Notes: generated by a model not told the origin, from the sequence alone. 6,401 bases of DNA from Candidatus Hydrogenedentota bacterium (GCA_007118235.1 SKRY01000082.1:1-6401); one strand, 5' to 3'; positions 1 to 5,851 are shown, numbered from the stretch's first letter. Program-made: numbers and translations.

Positions 1-135
1 GCCGTTAATCCCGCAACTTGGCTGGACCAGTCCCTTTAACGCCGAGGGGATATGTCCGCCGTCCATCATCACACCGTTCCACACGCGCTCCGATTCATTC
101 GCATTCGGGGGCGCGCATGACCCTGTTTTTTCACG

Positions 136-144
136 AAGGAGGAG
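136..144 (+). promoter_or_regulatory. Ribosome binding site of uxuA
   Basis: AAGGAGGAG is a near-perfect Shine-Dalgarno sequence ending 9 nt before the ATG at 154, which fixes that ATG as the start rather than the in-frame ATGs at 160 and 166. The 153 nt before the gene hold no promoter I can defend. Frame 1 is open from the window edge and closes with TAA at 37-39 (AVNPATWLDQSL), which could be the tail of an upstream gene but is too short to call. Confidence 0.85.
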
Positions 145-153
145 AATGCACTC

Positions 154-1218
154 ATGTACATGACCATGCGTTGGTTTGGCGCGGACGACCCCGTGCCCCT
201 GGAACACATCCGGCAGGTCCCCGGCATGGAGGGCGTCGTCAGCGCGCTCTATGACATCCCCGTGGGCGAGGTGTGGCCTAGGGACGCGCTGGCCGACCTG
301 AAAGGGGAGATCGAGGACGCCAAGCTGTCCCTGGAAGTGATTGAGAGTATTCCCATTCACGACTCCATCAAGCTCGGCCGGCCGGATCGCGACGAGAGGA
401 TCGACGCGTATTGCCAGTCGGTTTCGAACATGGGAGAGGCCGGCATCCCGCTGCTGTGCTACAACTTCATGCCGGTGTTTGACTGGACGCGCACGAACCT
501 GAAGCACCCGTTCAAGGACGGCTCGCACGCGCTGAGCTTCAGCTACGAAAACCTCAGCGAGATTGATCTCAGCAAGGGGTCGAAGGACCTGCCGGGGTGG
601 GCGAAGGCGTACGGTCCCGAGGAGCTGGACGCGCTACTGAACGCCTACCGGCAAATCAGCCGGGGGCAGATGTGGGATAATCTGGCGTATTTCTTGGAGA
701 GAGTGGTCCCCGTCGCCGAAGAAGCCGGCGTGCATCTCGCCATCCATCCCGACGATCCGCCCTGGTCGATTTTCGGCTTGCCGCGCATTATCGTCGATGA
801 GGACGCGCTTGCGAAAGTCATCGGGTTGGTGGACAGCCCATACAACGGGCTCACCCTCTGTACGGGCTCGCTGGGCGCTTCACGCAACAATCATCTGGTG
901 CGCATCATCAAGCGCGTCGCGCACCGCATCAATTTCGTGCATATGCGCAACGTGCAGGTCACGGGCCATAAACATTTCCACGAATGCCCGCATCCCTCCC
1001 GGTTCGGCAGCATCGACATGCTGAGCGTCATGACAACCTTGGCCAACAGCGGATACACCGGGCCCATCCGGCCGGATCACGGGCGCATGATTTGGGGGGA
1101 ACAGGGCCGGCCGGGGTACGGGCTGTTCGACCGCGCGCTAGGCGCCATGTACTTGCAGGGACTGCGCGAGGCCGCCATGTTCAACGCCAGACGCCTCAAC
1201 GCGGAGGGCCAAATCTAA
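154..1218 (+). CDS. uxuA: Mannonate dehydratase (EC 4.2.1.8)
   Basis: Dehydrates D-mannonate to 2-keto-3-deoxy-D-gluconate in the cytoplasm, the step of the glucuronate (Ashwell-type) pathway that leads into KDG kinase and aldolase. The 354-residue protein has no signal peptide and matches the roughly 350-360 residue bacterial family. It starts with the family-typical MTMRWFG block (residues 3-9). Further signatures are YNFMPVFDWTRT (103-114), HPDDPPWSIFGLPRI (198-212), LCTGSLGASRNN (235-246), INFVHMRNV (259-267), RPDHGRMIWGE (306-316) and RPGYGLFDRALGAMYLQGL (319-337). The expected divalent-metal ligands of this TIM-barrel enzyme are His198, Cys236, His263 and Asp308, all present, so the enzyme should be active (family knowledge; not tested here). 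It is followed 94 nt later by an exported ChbG-type deacetylase in the same direction. I see no frameshift or truncation. Confidence 0.97.
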   Translation: MYMTMRWFGADDPVPLEHIRQVPGMEGVVSALYDIPVGEVWPRDALADLKGEIEDAKLSLEVIESIPIHDSIKLGRPDRDERIDAYCQSVSNMGEAGIPLLCYNFMPVFDWTRTNLKHPFKDGSHALSFSYENLSEIDLSKGSKDLPGWAKAYGPEELDALLNAYRQISRGQMWDNLAYFLERVVPVAEEAGVHLAIHPDDPPWSIFGLPRIIVDEDALAKVIGLVDSPYNGLTLCTGSLGASRNNHLVRIIKRVAHRINFVHMRNVQVTGHKHFHECPHPSRFGSIDMLSVMTTLANSGYTGPIRPDHGRMIWGEQGRPGYGLFDRALGAMYLQGLREAAMFNARRLNAEGQI

Positions 1219-1312
1219 CCCTGCTTCGCGAACGCGTGGGCGAGGGTTTACCCGTTATTATGCCCGGCAAGCATAAGCGACAAAGACTGACGGAACAGAG
1301 GAGATGGCGGAA

Positions 1313-2257
1313 ATGCGGACGAGGCTTACGATGGCGATCGCGGGGCTTATGATGGCGGGGTTGACCATGGCGGAGGAGCCCACCTACGCCGAGCGGCTGG
1401 GATGGGATGCGGAGGACCGGGTGCTCATCATGCACGCCGATGACGCGGGTATGTCGCTGGCCACCAATCGCGCCACGATTGAGACGCTGGAGGACGGCGT
1501 GGTGAACTCGGTGAGCGTCATGATGCCCACGCCGTGGGTGACGCATTGGCGGGATTACGTGGAAGAGAATCCGGAGGTGGACACGGGCCTCCACCTCACG
1601 CTGACCTCCGAATGGGGGCCGTACCGCTGGCGTCCCGTGGCGGGATCTCTGCCGGGATTGTTGGATCCCGACGGCTACATGTGGAGCAGCGTGAGCGATG
1701 TCGTGGAGCATGCCACGCCGGACGAGGTGGAGCGGGAAATCCGCGCGCAGATTGAGCTGGCCCGGCGCATGGAGCTTCCGATAACGCATCTCGACAGCCA
1801 CATGGGGACGCTGTTCGAGCCCGCGTTCATCGAACGGTATGTCGAGGTGGGCATCGAGGAGCAGATCCCCATTCTGATGCCTGGACCCGCCGAGGCGGAG
1901 CGCCGGGGCGTGGAATGGGTGGACCTGGCGCGCGCGATGGCCGAGCGGGTGTGGGACGCCGGTTTGCCCGTCATCGATTTCATTCACACCGATAGTTACG
2001 ACTGGAAAACCGTGGACAAGGTGGATGACTACATCGAAGCCATCCGCAATTTGGAGCCGGGGATCACGCAGATGATTGTCCATCCCACCAAACCGGATCC
2101 CGTCGTGGATGTGATCACGGACGGGCGCGAGCACCTCTACGGGGATTACCACGCGCTCATCGATCCCCGGGTCAAGGAGGCGCTGAAAGAAGAGGACATC
2201 ATCCTCACCACATGGCGCGAGCTGATGGAGCGCAGGCGGGAAGTGACGGGCGAATAA
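1313..2257 (+). CDS. Exported YdjC/ChbG-family carbohydrate deacetylase
   Basis: Predicted metal-dependent deacetylase of N-acetylated (chito-type) oligosaccharides, a YdjC/ChbG-fold protein of 314 residues. An ATG at 1304 is in frame, but GAGGAG (1298-1303) directly abuts it; the ATG at 1313 lies 9 nt away and starts a clean signal peptide: MRTR, a hydrophobic core to about residue 18, and probable cleavage after Ala20 (LTMA/EE). I therefore chose 1313. Conserved features are HADDAG (41-46), with Asp43/Asp44 as metal/catalytic acids, TGLHLTL with His94, THLDSHMGTL (158-167) with His163, and IVHP with His257. Asp, His94 and His163 correspond to the family's metal triad. The usual SHxH motif is SHMG here, so the second His is replaced. 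It probably forms a transcription unit with uxuA (94-nt gap, no convincing terminator). The exact substrate is unknown. Confidence 0.88.
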   Translation: MRTRLTMAIAGLMMAGLTMAEEPTYAERLGWDAEDRVLIMHADDAGMSLATNRATIETLEDGVVNSVSVMMPTPWVTHWRDYVEENPEVDTGLHLTLTSEWGPYRWRPVAGSLPGLLDPDGYMWSSVSDVVEHATPDEVEREIRAQIELARRMELPITHLDSHMGTLFEPAFIERYVEVGIEEQIPILMPGPAEAERRGVEWVDLARAMAERVWDAGLPVIDFIHTDSYDWKTVDKVDDYIEAIRNLEPGITQMIVHPTKPDPVVDVITDGREHLYGDYHALIDPRVKEALKEEDIILTTWRELMERRREVTGE

Positions 2258-2272
2258 ACCGCTGGCCAACGC

Positions 2273-2319
2273 CCAAAAACAGAAACCGGGCAGGAGAATG
2301 TCCCGTCCCCTGCCCGGTT
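2273..2319 (-). terminator. Intrinsic terminator between convergent genes
   Basis: A perfect 11-bp stem pairs AACCGGGCAGG (2284-2294) with CCTGCCCGGTT (2309-2319) around a 14-nt loop. Read on the minus strand it is followed by TTTCTGTTTTT, a U-rich tract, so it terminates the isomerase gene ending at 2352. The stem would also form in plus-strand transcripts reading out of the ChbG-type gene (stop at 2257), but there is no U tract on that side. Confidence 0.8.
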
Positions 2320-2351
2320 AGCATCAACGCAACGCGTCTTTGTGTCGCAGC

Positions 2352-3197
2352 TTACTCGGCGAGGGCTCGGATGACCGCCATGCGCCAGTTGAATACGCCA
2401 ATGGCCATGTGCGGCGCCGGCCAATCGGAATGCAACTCGTATTCGAGGTTGATCGGCCCCTCGAACCCTACGGCGTCCAGCGCGCTCGCGAGAGCCTCAA
2501 GGTCCAGGTCGCCTTCGCCGACGATGGTTTCCGGACCGTCAATTTCCCAGTCCTTTAGATGAAGCATATGCACACGGTCGCCCAAGGCTTCGACGACTTC
2601 GTGCGGATTCTCTCCGGACCGAATCGCATGGCCGGTGTCCAAGCAGGCGCCGATATGCGGATGGCGGCCTTCCACGGCTTCGAGCGTGTCCTCGACGCTG
2701 TCGTAGCGGGCGCCGGGGCCATGGTTGTGGATGGCGACCTTAATGTCGAACTCTTCGACGAGTTCCTCAAGCAAATCGAAGCTGTCGGGGTGGGGGTTGG
2801 CGGTCAGGATGGGGATGCCCATGTCGGCCGCGAACTCGAAGAGGGGCCGGACTTCATCCTCGTTGGCCGACAGGCCCACCACGCCAAACGCCGCGAGGTG
2901 CGCGCCGGCGGATTCCAGCTTCGCCAGAAGCGCATCCCGTTCGTTATCGTTCAGGCTCGGACCCACATTCGTGTCATGTTCGGGGCTGAGCCGCTGGCCG
3001 GGGTAGGGTTCAATCGCGGTCAAGCCGAGCGCCTTGGCTTGGTCAATCGCCTCGAACAGCGTGAAATTCCGGAAGCTGTAGGTTTGCACGCCCAAGTCCC
3101 AATCTTCATGCGCGTCCGCCTGGGCCGCTCCGCCCATGACAGCCGCAACCGCGATGAGGGCCGCCCCAAGCATAATGTGTAACCGTGGTTGTCTCAT
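2352..3197 (-). CDS. Exported sugar phosphate isomerase/epimerase-like TIM-barrel protein
   Basis: Member of the xylose-isomerase-like TIM-barrel superfamily (AP-endonuclease-2 fold, Pfam PF01261/COG1082 type), 281 residues, usually a metal-dependent sugar isomerase or epimerase. A Sec signal peptide is clear: MRQPRLH, hydrophobic core 8-25, AxA-type cleavage after Ala29 (ADA/HED). The barrel starts at LGVQTYSFRNF (35-45). Motifs follow at AIEPYPG (61-67), VAIHNHG (154-160), IGACLDTGHA (182-191), VHMLHLKD (209-216), GEGDLD (227-232) and INLEYEL (249-255). Likely metal ligands include Asp187, His213 and Glu252. The start has AAGGAG (3207-3212 on the minus strand) 9 nt upstream. It lies 140 nt downstream of the GIDE gene, with a hairpin in the gap, and converges on the ChbG-type gene. 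The sugar substrate cannot be assigned; a 3-keto-sugar or inositol-type reaction is possible. Confidence 0.88.
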   Translation of the reverse strand: MRQPRLHIMLGAALIAVAAVMGGAAQADAHEDWDLGVQTYSFRNFTLFEAIDQAKALGLTAIEPYPGQRLSPEHDTNVGPSLNDNERDALLAKLESAGAHLAAFGVVGLSANEDEVRPLFEFAADMGIPILTANPHPDSFDLLEELVEEFDIKVAIHNHGPGARYDSVEDTLEAVEGRHPHIGACLDTGHAIRSGENPHEVVEALGDRVHMLHLKDWEIDGPETIVGEGDLDLEALASALDAVGFEGPINLEYELHSDWPAPHMAIGVFNWRMAVIRALAE

Positions 3198-3247
3198 GTC
3201 TCCGTTCTCCTTCTGTCTTATGTTCTTTGTTACCGTGCGCGCCTGCC

Positions 3248-3280
3248 CGGTACGGCCGGTAGGCTATATCCTATACCGTA
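3248..3280 (-). promoter_or_regulatory. AT-rich inverted repeat upstream of the isomerase gene, possible promoter/operator
   Basis: An imperfect palindrome has outer arms TACGG (3251-3255) and CCGTA (3276-3280). Inner arms GGTAGG and CCTATACC pair with a two-base bulge around CTATAT. On the minus strand it contains TATAGGATATAG, which could supply a -10 hexamer, but I find no -35 at proper spacing. It sits 54-83 nt upstream of the isomerase start, where a promoter or operator would be expected. Weak call. Confidence 0.3.
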
Positions 3281-3287
3281 CTCACAA

Positions 3288-3311
3288 CCGGGGGTGAATG
3301 CAAACCCCCGG
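3288..3311 (-). terminator. GC-rich hairpin after the GIDE gene, probable terminator
   Basis: CCGGGGGT (3288-3295) pairs perfectly with ACCCCCGG (3304-3311) across an 8-nt loop, 27 nt past the stop codon of the GIDE gene (3338) in its direction of transcription. Downstream on the minus strand the sequence is TTGTGAG, so the U tract is poor; this may be a weak intrinsic terminator or a 3'-end stabilising stem. Confidence 0.5.
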
Positions 3312-3337
3312 CGGAACGCCAAGGGAGTGCCCTTCCC

Positions 3338-4060
3338 TTACAACACCATGACCGCAACCACGGCAAGGGCCACGATCGCCGCCGCGCCGCCAATGGCCAT
3401 CAGCAGACCGTTGCGCTTCTGTTTGGCGATGAACGCGTCCAGCGGCGTGCCGGTCACCAGGGCCGCATGATCGCCCGCGCGGAGCATGACGGAACCCTCG
3501 TCGCTGTGCGCGATTTCGCCCATGGCATACACCGGCGTTCCGGGCGCAATGCGCCACTCGTTGGTCTGCACGGTCCCGCCACCGCCGAGCTGCAATCCGC
3601 CTAGGTTTAGGCTCAACCCGCCCACCGATGAACTATCCGCCGCCGACTGTTGGATGCCATGGATCTCCACATCCCCCGGCCACGCCGTGACGGCCCCTTG
3701 GTCATCCGCGATCACGAAGGACGTGTCGGATGCCCCGCTATCGACGACGCGCGTTCGGGTCCGGCTGCGGCCCTTCGAGTCGCGTTGGCGGTAGCGTTCC
3801 TTGACCTCGTATTTCCAGTACACACATGGCCCCTGACTCACCGGCGCGATCAGCTCGCCGTGTTCGCCGGGCTGGGCCAAACCCGAGAAACGCACCAGGC
3901 CGCGCCGCTGTTGCGCCGCCTGTCCCGCCGTGACCTCTTGCGCCGCGTCAAAGGTTTGCACCCATCGCCACCGTTTCCAGGCCCCGTAGCCAAGAAAACC
4001 CGCCACGGCGAGCAGCACCACCCCGGCAATGAGCAACCCAATCCAAGCGTTGTCGTCCAT
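3338..4060 (-). CDS. Two-TM membrane protein with GIDE (BAM) domain
   Basis: A 240-residue protein with a membrane helix at each end: about residues 6-27 (WIGLLIAGVVLLAVAGFLGYG) and 217-240 (GLLMAIGGAAAIVALAVVAV). Between them lies a domain I recognise as GIDE-like (PF12483; the membrane-adjacent domain of eukaryotic MUL1/MAPL): GLVRFSGLAQP (54-64), LIAPVSQGPCVYWKYEVKER (70-89), then DSGASDTSFVIADDQGAVTA (107-126), PGDVEIHG (128-135) and EWRIAPGTPVYAMGEI (168-183). There is no RING finger at the C-terminus, so it is not a ubiquitin ligase. A Gly/Ser/Leu-rich insert spans 140-163. The ribosome site AAAGGA (4068-4073, minus strand) is 7 nt before the ATG. The cellular role of bacterial members is unknown; signalling or a membrane-stress function is speculation. 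Flanking gaps of 140 and 211 nt suggest its own transcription unit. Confidence 0.8.
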   Translation of the reverse strand: MDDNAWIGLLIAGVVLLAVAGFLGYGAWKRWRWVQTFDAAQEVTAGQAAQQRRGLVRFSGLAQPGEHGELIAPVSQGPCVYWKYEVKERYRQRDSKGRSRTRTRVVDSGASDTSFVIADDQGAVTAWPGDVEIHGIQQSAADSSSVGGLSLNLGGLQLGGGGTVQTNEWRIAPGTPVYAMGEIAHSDEGSVMLRAGDHAALVTGTPLDAFIAKQKRNGLLMAIGGAAAIVALAVVAVMVL

Positions 4061-4178
4061 AAGATATCCTTTCTCGGCCGCCGTTCAGACAAGAAGGCAT
4101 GCAGACGTTACGCGAAGGCGCGTGTTCGCCCGCATAGCCTACACAAACACAGCGATGCCCCATTGTGTTCCACGGTCA

Positions 4179-4207
4179 CCGGTCCAAGCGCGCCCGCCGT
4201 GGACCGG
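4179..4207. repeat. Inverted repeat between the lmbE-like and GIDE genes
   Basis: CCGGTCCA (4179-4186) is exactly repeated in inverse as TGGACCGG (4200-4207) around 13 nt. On the minus strand it follows 11 nt after the hairpin at 4219-4251, giving two tandem hairpins beyond the deacetylase gene. It could be a secondary terminator or a site upstream of the GIDE gene. A smaller 6-bp inverted repeat (AACACA 4146-4151 / TGTGTT 4164-4169) lies closer to the GIDE gene. Confidence 0.45.
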
Positions 4208-4218
4208 CGCAACGCAAT

Positions 4219-4251
4219 GAGGAGGGATCGCCGAAGCCGGCGTCCCTCCTC
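4219..4251 (-). terminator. Probable terminator of the PIG-L deacetylase gene
   Basis: GAGGAGGGA (4219-4227) pairs with TCCCTCCTC (4243-4251). After one bulged base, CGCCG (4229-4233) pairs with CGGCG (4238-4242), giving a 14-bp GC-rich stem with a 4-nt loop. It starts 20 nt after the stop codon of the minus-strand deacetylase gene. The following minus-strand sequence, ATTGCGTTGCG, has only a weak U component, so efficiency is uncertain. Confidence 0.65.
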
Positions 4252-4271
4252 CACGTTCACGCGAAGACGGG

Positions 4272-5279
4272 TTATTCTTCCCACATGTCGTCGAACGGGA
4301 ACAGCCTGCGCATCTCATCCTCGCTGGGCTGACGGCCGTGCTCGGCGATCTCGAACGCCTCGATGTGCTGAATGGCGCCCCCGGCTTCCTCGCCGTAGAT
4401 CTCTATGATGCGGTCCCGATACTGGTTCGCGTCCGCGGCGAAACGCCGGGAGAACCGTTCCCGCACCTCCTGCCGGGCTTCTTCCCACTCGGCTTCCGTC
4501 TCGGGGATGTAGGGGGTACCCACGGCGCCGCCCTCGACGAACTGCGATTCCATGACCGCGAGCGCGTCGAGTTTGGTGTCGATGACCGGGTCGATGTTGA
4601 CCACGATATCCGGCTCGAAGGGATAGGGCCGTTGGAAACGATCACTGCCGTAAAGGAACACGGGGTTCGTCTCGAGGTGCGGCACATCCGGGCAGAAGAA
4701 GGGCACCGTCACCATGAAGGCGGCGTCCCGCACCAGCAGCCCGGCATTCCGGTGATCCGGATGATAGTCGTTGGGCCGGTGCACGACAACGATATCGGCC
4801 ATCCATTCGCGAATGAGCCGCACCACCGTTTGCCGGTTCTCCAGGGTCGGCATCAGTTCGCCGTCATGGATGTCCAGCACTTGGACCTCGTCGATGCCCA
4901 GGATCTCGGCGCCCCGTTCCACCTCGGCGGTGCGCCGTTGCGCCAAGGGGCCGCCCGCCATGCCCCAGTGGCCGATGTCGCCATTGGTGAGCGAGACAAA
5001 CTTCACGTGATGGCCCTTGTTGGCCCAGCGGACGCCCGCTCCGCCCGCGCGGATCTCCGCGTCATCGGGGTGCGCCCCGAAGACAATGACGCGCACCCGG
5101 CCGTCGTCCGGGACTTCCGCCGCTTGCGGCCTCCACTCGGGATCCGGAGCCGGTCCCGCCGTTGGTCCAGCGCTGGCAGGCGCTGCGGCCGCGACCATGA
5201 TGGTCAATCCCAATAGCACCGCCAATGCCCGGCGCAGGCCAGCGCCCGTTGAAACACAACTGCTTTTCGTTGTACCCAT
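4272..5279 (-). CDS. Exported PIG-L/LmbE-family N-acetylglucosaminyl deacetylase-like protein
   Basis: Predicted zinc-dependent deacetylase of the PIG-L/LmbE family, which removes acetyl from GlcNAc-type groups (relatives MshB, BshB and PIG-L). The reading frame extends to 5321, but the ATG at 5279 is preferred: GGGAGG (5285-5290 on the minus strand) precedes it and a standard signal peptide follows. That gives 335 residues. The peptide has LRRALAVLLGLTIMVAAAA as n-region and core, and ASA/G cleavage after Ala37. Catalytic motifs are VIVFGAHPDDAE (64-75), with His70 and Asp72/Asp73, and VVHRPNDYHPDH (165-176), with HPDH supplying the third zinc ligand, His176. The family block VSLTNGDIGHWG is at 95-106. 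The C-terminal part (about 205-335) is rich in acidic residues and Arg. The substrate is unknown. It is divergent from the RHH gene, with a good promoter in between. Confidence 0.9.
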   Translation of the reverse strand: MGTTKSSCVSTGAGLRRALAVLLGLTIMVAAAAPASAGPTAGPAPDPEWRPQAAEVPDDGRVRVIVFGAHPDDAEIRAGGAGVRWANKGHHVKFVSLTNGDIGHWGMAGGPLAQRRTAEVERGAEILGIDEVQVLDIHDGELMPTLENRQTVVRLIREWMADIVVVHRPNDYHPDHRNAGLLVRDAAFMVTVPFFCPDVPHLETNPVFLYGSDRFQRPYPFEPDIVVNIDPVIDTKLDALAVMESQFVEGGAVGTPYIPETEAEWEEARQEVRERFSRRFAADANQYRDRIIEIYGEEAGGAIQHIEAFEIAEHGRQPSEDEMRRLFPFDDMWEE

Positions 5280-5323
5280 ATCTACCTCCCTTTCGCGTTG
5301 TTGGGGCCTAGGTGCAAGCAATC

Positions 5324-5352
5324 AATGTAGCACAAGCCCGAATACCAGGCAA
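5324..5352 (-). promoter_or_regulatory. Predicted sigma70-type promoter of the PIG-L deacetylase gene
   Basis: On the minus strand TTGCCT (5347-5352) and TACATT (5324-5329) are separated by exactly 17 nt, each matching four of six consensus bases. Transcription would start near 5317, giving a 5' leader of about 38 nt before the chosen ATG at 5279. A start there would also exclude the longer in-frame ATG at 5321 and so supports the shorter protein. Confidence 0.5.
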
Positions 5353-5388
5353 GCATCTAGCGGCCGGGCTCGCGTACTCAACGCGGAA

Positions 5389-5418
5389 TTGTCTTACCGC
5401 CCAAAGGTGCGGTACGCT
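5389..5418 (+). promoter_or_regulatory. Candidate promoter with embedded operator for the RHH gene
   Basis: TTGTCT (5389-5394) and TACGCT (5413-5418) are spaced 18 nt apart. Between them, touching the -10, lies the inverted repeat TACCGC (5395-5400) / GCGGTA (5409-5414). A second 7-bp inverted repeat surrounds it: TACTCAA (5375-5381) / TTGAGTA (5420-5426), the last base being the A of the start codon. Placement between -35 and -10 is what an autoregulatory RHH operator would look like. The -10 is poor (three to four matches), so the promoter call is tentative. Confidence 0.4.
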
Positions 5419-5425
5419 CTTGAGT

Positions 5426-5572
5426 ATGAAAACCGCCGTGTCCATTCCAGACGGCCTGTTTGAGCTGGCCAAGGAACTGGCCCGTAGAACCAAGAAGTCC
5501 CGCAGCCCGATCTTCTCCGAAGCGATCAGAGAATATGCCGCCCGCCGCACCTTGAAACACACGGATTGGTAA
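5426..5572 (+). CDS. Short ribbon-helix-helix DNA-binding protein, antitoxin-like, orphan
   Basis: A 48-residue protein, MKTAVSIPDGLFELAKELAR..., with the ribbon-helix-helix pattern of MazE/VapB/CopG-type antitoxins: beta strand KTAVSIP (2-8), helix A DGLFELAKELARRT (9-22), turn KKSRSP, helix B IFSEAIREYAARRT (29-42). It ends soon after helix B (LKHTDW), whereas typical antitoxins of this type run to about 70-90 residues with a toxin-binding tail. No toxin (MazF or PIN type) can be found downstream in any frame. It could be a truncated antitoxin remnant or a stand-alone regulator. There is no Shine-Dalgarno sequence; if the predicted promoter is right, the transcript would begin at or next to the ATG (leaderless). 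The methionine at 5426 is chosen because the longer in-frame extension has no domain-like sequence and would read through the promoter. Confidence 0.72.
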   Translation: MKTAVSIPDGLFELAKELARRTKKSRSPIFSEAIREYAARRTLKHTDW

Positions 5573-5742
5573 GCTCCCGAATGCGAAGTTAAAGCTGATT
5601 TTTCTAGGCATAGATGTTGTGCTTGGGCGCTGACGGCTCCACGCCCCCGAGTTCTTCTCTGCTTGAATAACGCGCCGGGAGACGAATTAGCCCCAGCGTG
5701 GCCTACCATATCACGCACGCACCCCCCTTACGCGACCGCCCT

Positions 5743-5785
5743 CTTAAGCGCCATGTCCGATCGATTCGGCCGTGGCGGACTTAAG
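5743..5785. repeat. 43-nt imperfect palindrome / extended stem-loop
   Basis: CTTAAGCGCCA (5743-5753) pairs with TGGCG + CTTAAG (5773-5777, 5780-5785), the right arm having a 2-nt bulge (GA). Inside, a symmetrical 3x3 internal loop is followed by CCGA (5757-5760) pairing with TCGG (5766-5769) around TCGAT. In all 15 pairs form in one hairpin. There is no U tract, so it is not a standard terminator. It could be a protein-binding palindrome, an RNA structure or a relic of a mobile element; the sequence alone does not decide. Confidence 0.5.
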
Positions 5786-5817
5786 CGTTGTCAGAGCCGT
5801 TAAGCAATTGTTCTTTC

Positions 5818-5845
5818 TTTGTTCACTCACGGACTCCCATATAGT
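5818..5845 (+). promoter_or_regulatory. Candidate promoter in the AT-rich island
   Basis: TATAGT (5840-5845) matches five of six -10 bases. TTTGTT (5818-5823) lies 16 nt upstream as a weak -35. Transcription would start near 5852, about 85 nt before the terminator at 5910-5936. The -10 is one of the best in the window; the -35 is poor. Confidence 0.4.
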
Positions 5846-5851
5846 GCGATT

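Noticed and set aside
18..30. TTGGCTGGACCAG as a GntR/UxuR-type operator
   Set aside because: Only TGG/CCA half-sites match and no promoter can be placed around it; too weak to call.
18..254. Overlapping frame before and across the start of uxuA
   Set aside because: TTG start, Arg/His/Pro-rich product, no ribosome site, and it overlaps the well-supported uxuA start in another frame.
1217..1248. AACCCT/AGGGTT inverted repeat after uxuA as a terminator
   Set aside because: Only six outer pairs enclose a poorly paired interior and no T tract follows; the downstream gene is likely co-transcribed.
1196..2269. Long minus-strand frame (357 codons) antisense to the ChbG-type gene
   Set aside because: A His/Arg/Pro-rich shadow frame opposite a gene with clear motifs, a signal peptide and a ribosome site.
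4338..5216. Long plus-strand frame (292 codons) antisense to the PIG-L-type gene
   Set aside because: Composition typical of an antisense shadow in GC-rich DNA; the opposite strand carries the HPDD and HPDH catalytic motifs.
5308..5718. Minus-strand frame of 136 codons over the RHH gene
   Set aside because: It covers the RHH gene and both predicted promoters, and its product shows no domain features.
5573..5803. Open continuation in the RHH frame after its stop, as the lost antitoxin tail or a toxin remnant
   Set aside because: The translation is Cys/Pro/Arg-rich with no resemblance to MazE/VapB tails, MazF or PIN domains; probably chance openness.
5743..5805. Integron attC site
   Set aside because: GTTAAGC (5799-5805) fits the GTTRRRY core, but there is no matching RYYYAAC partner at the other end and no cassette structure.
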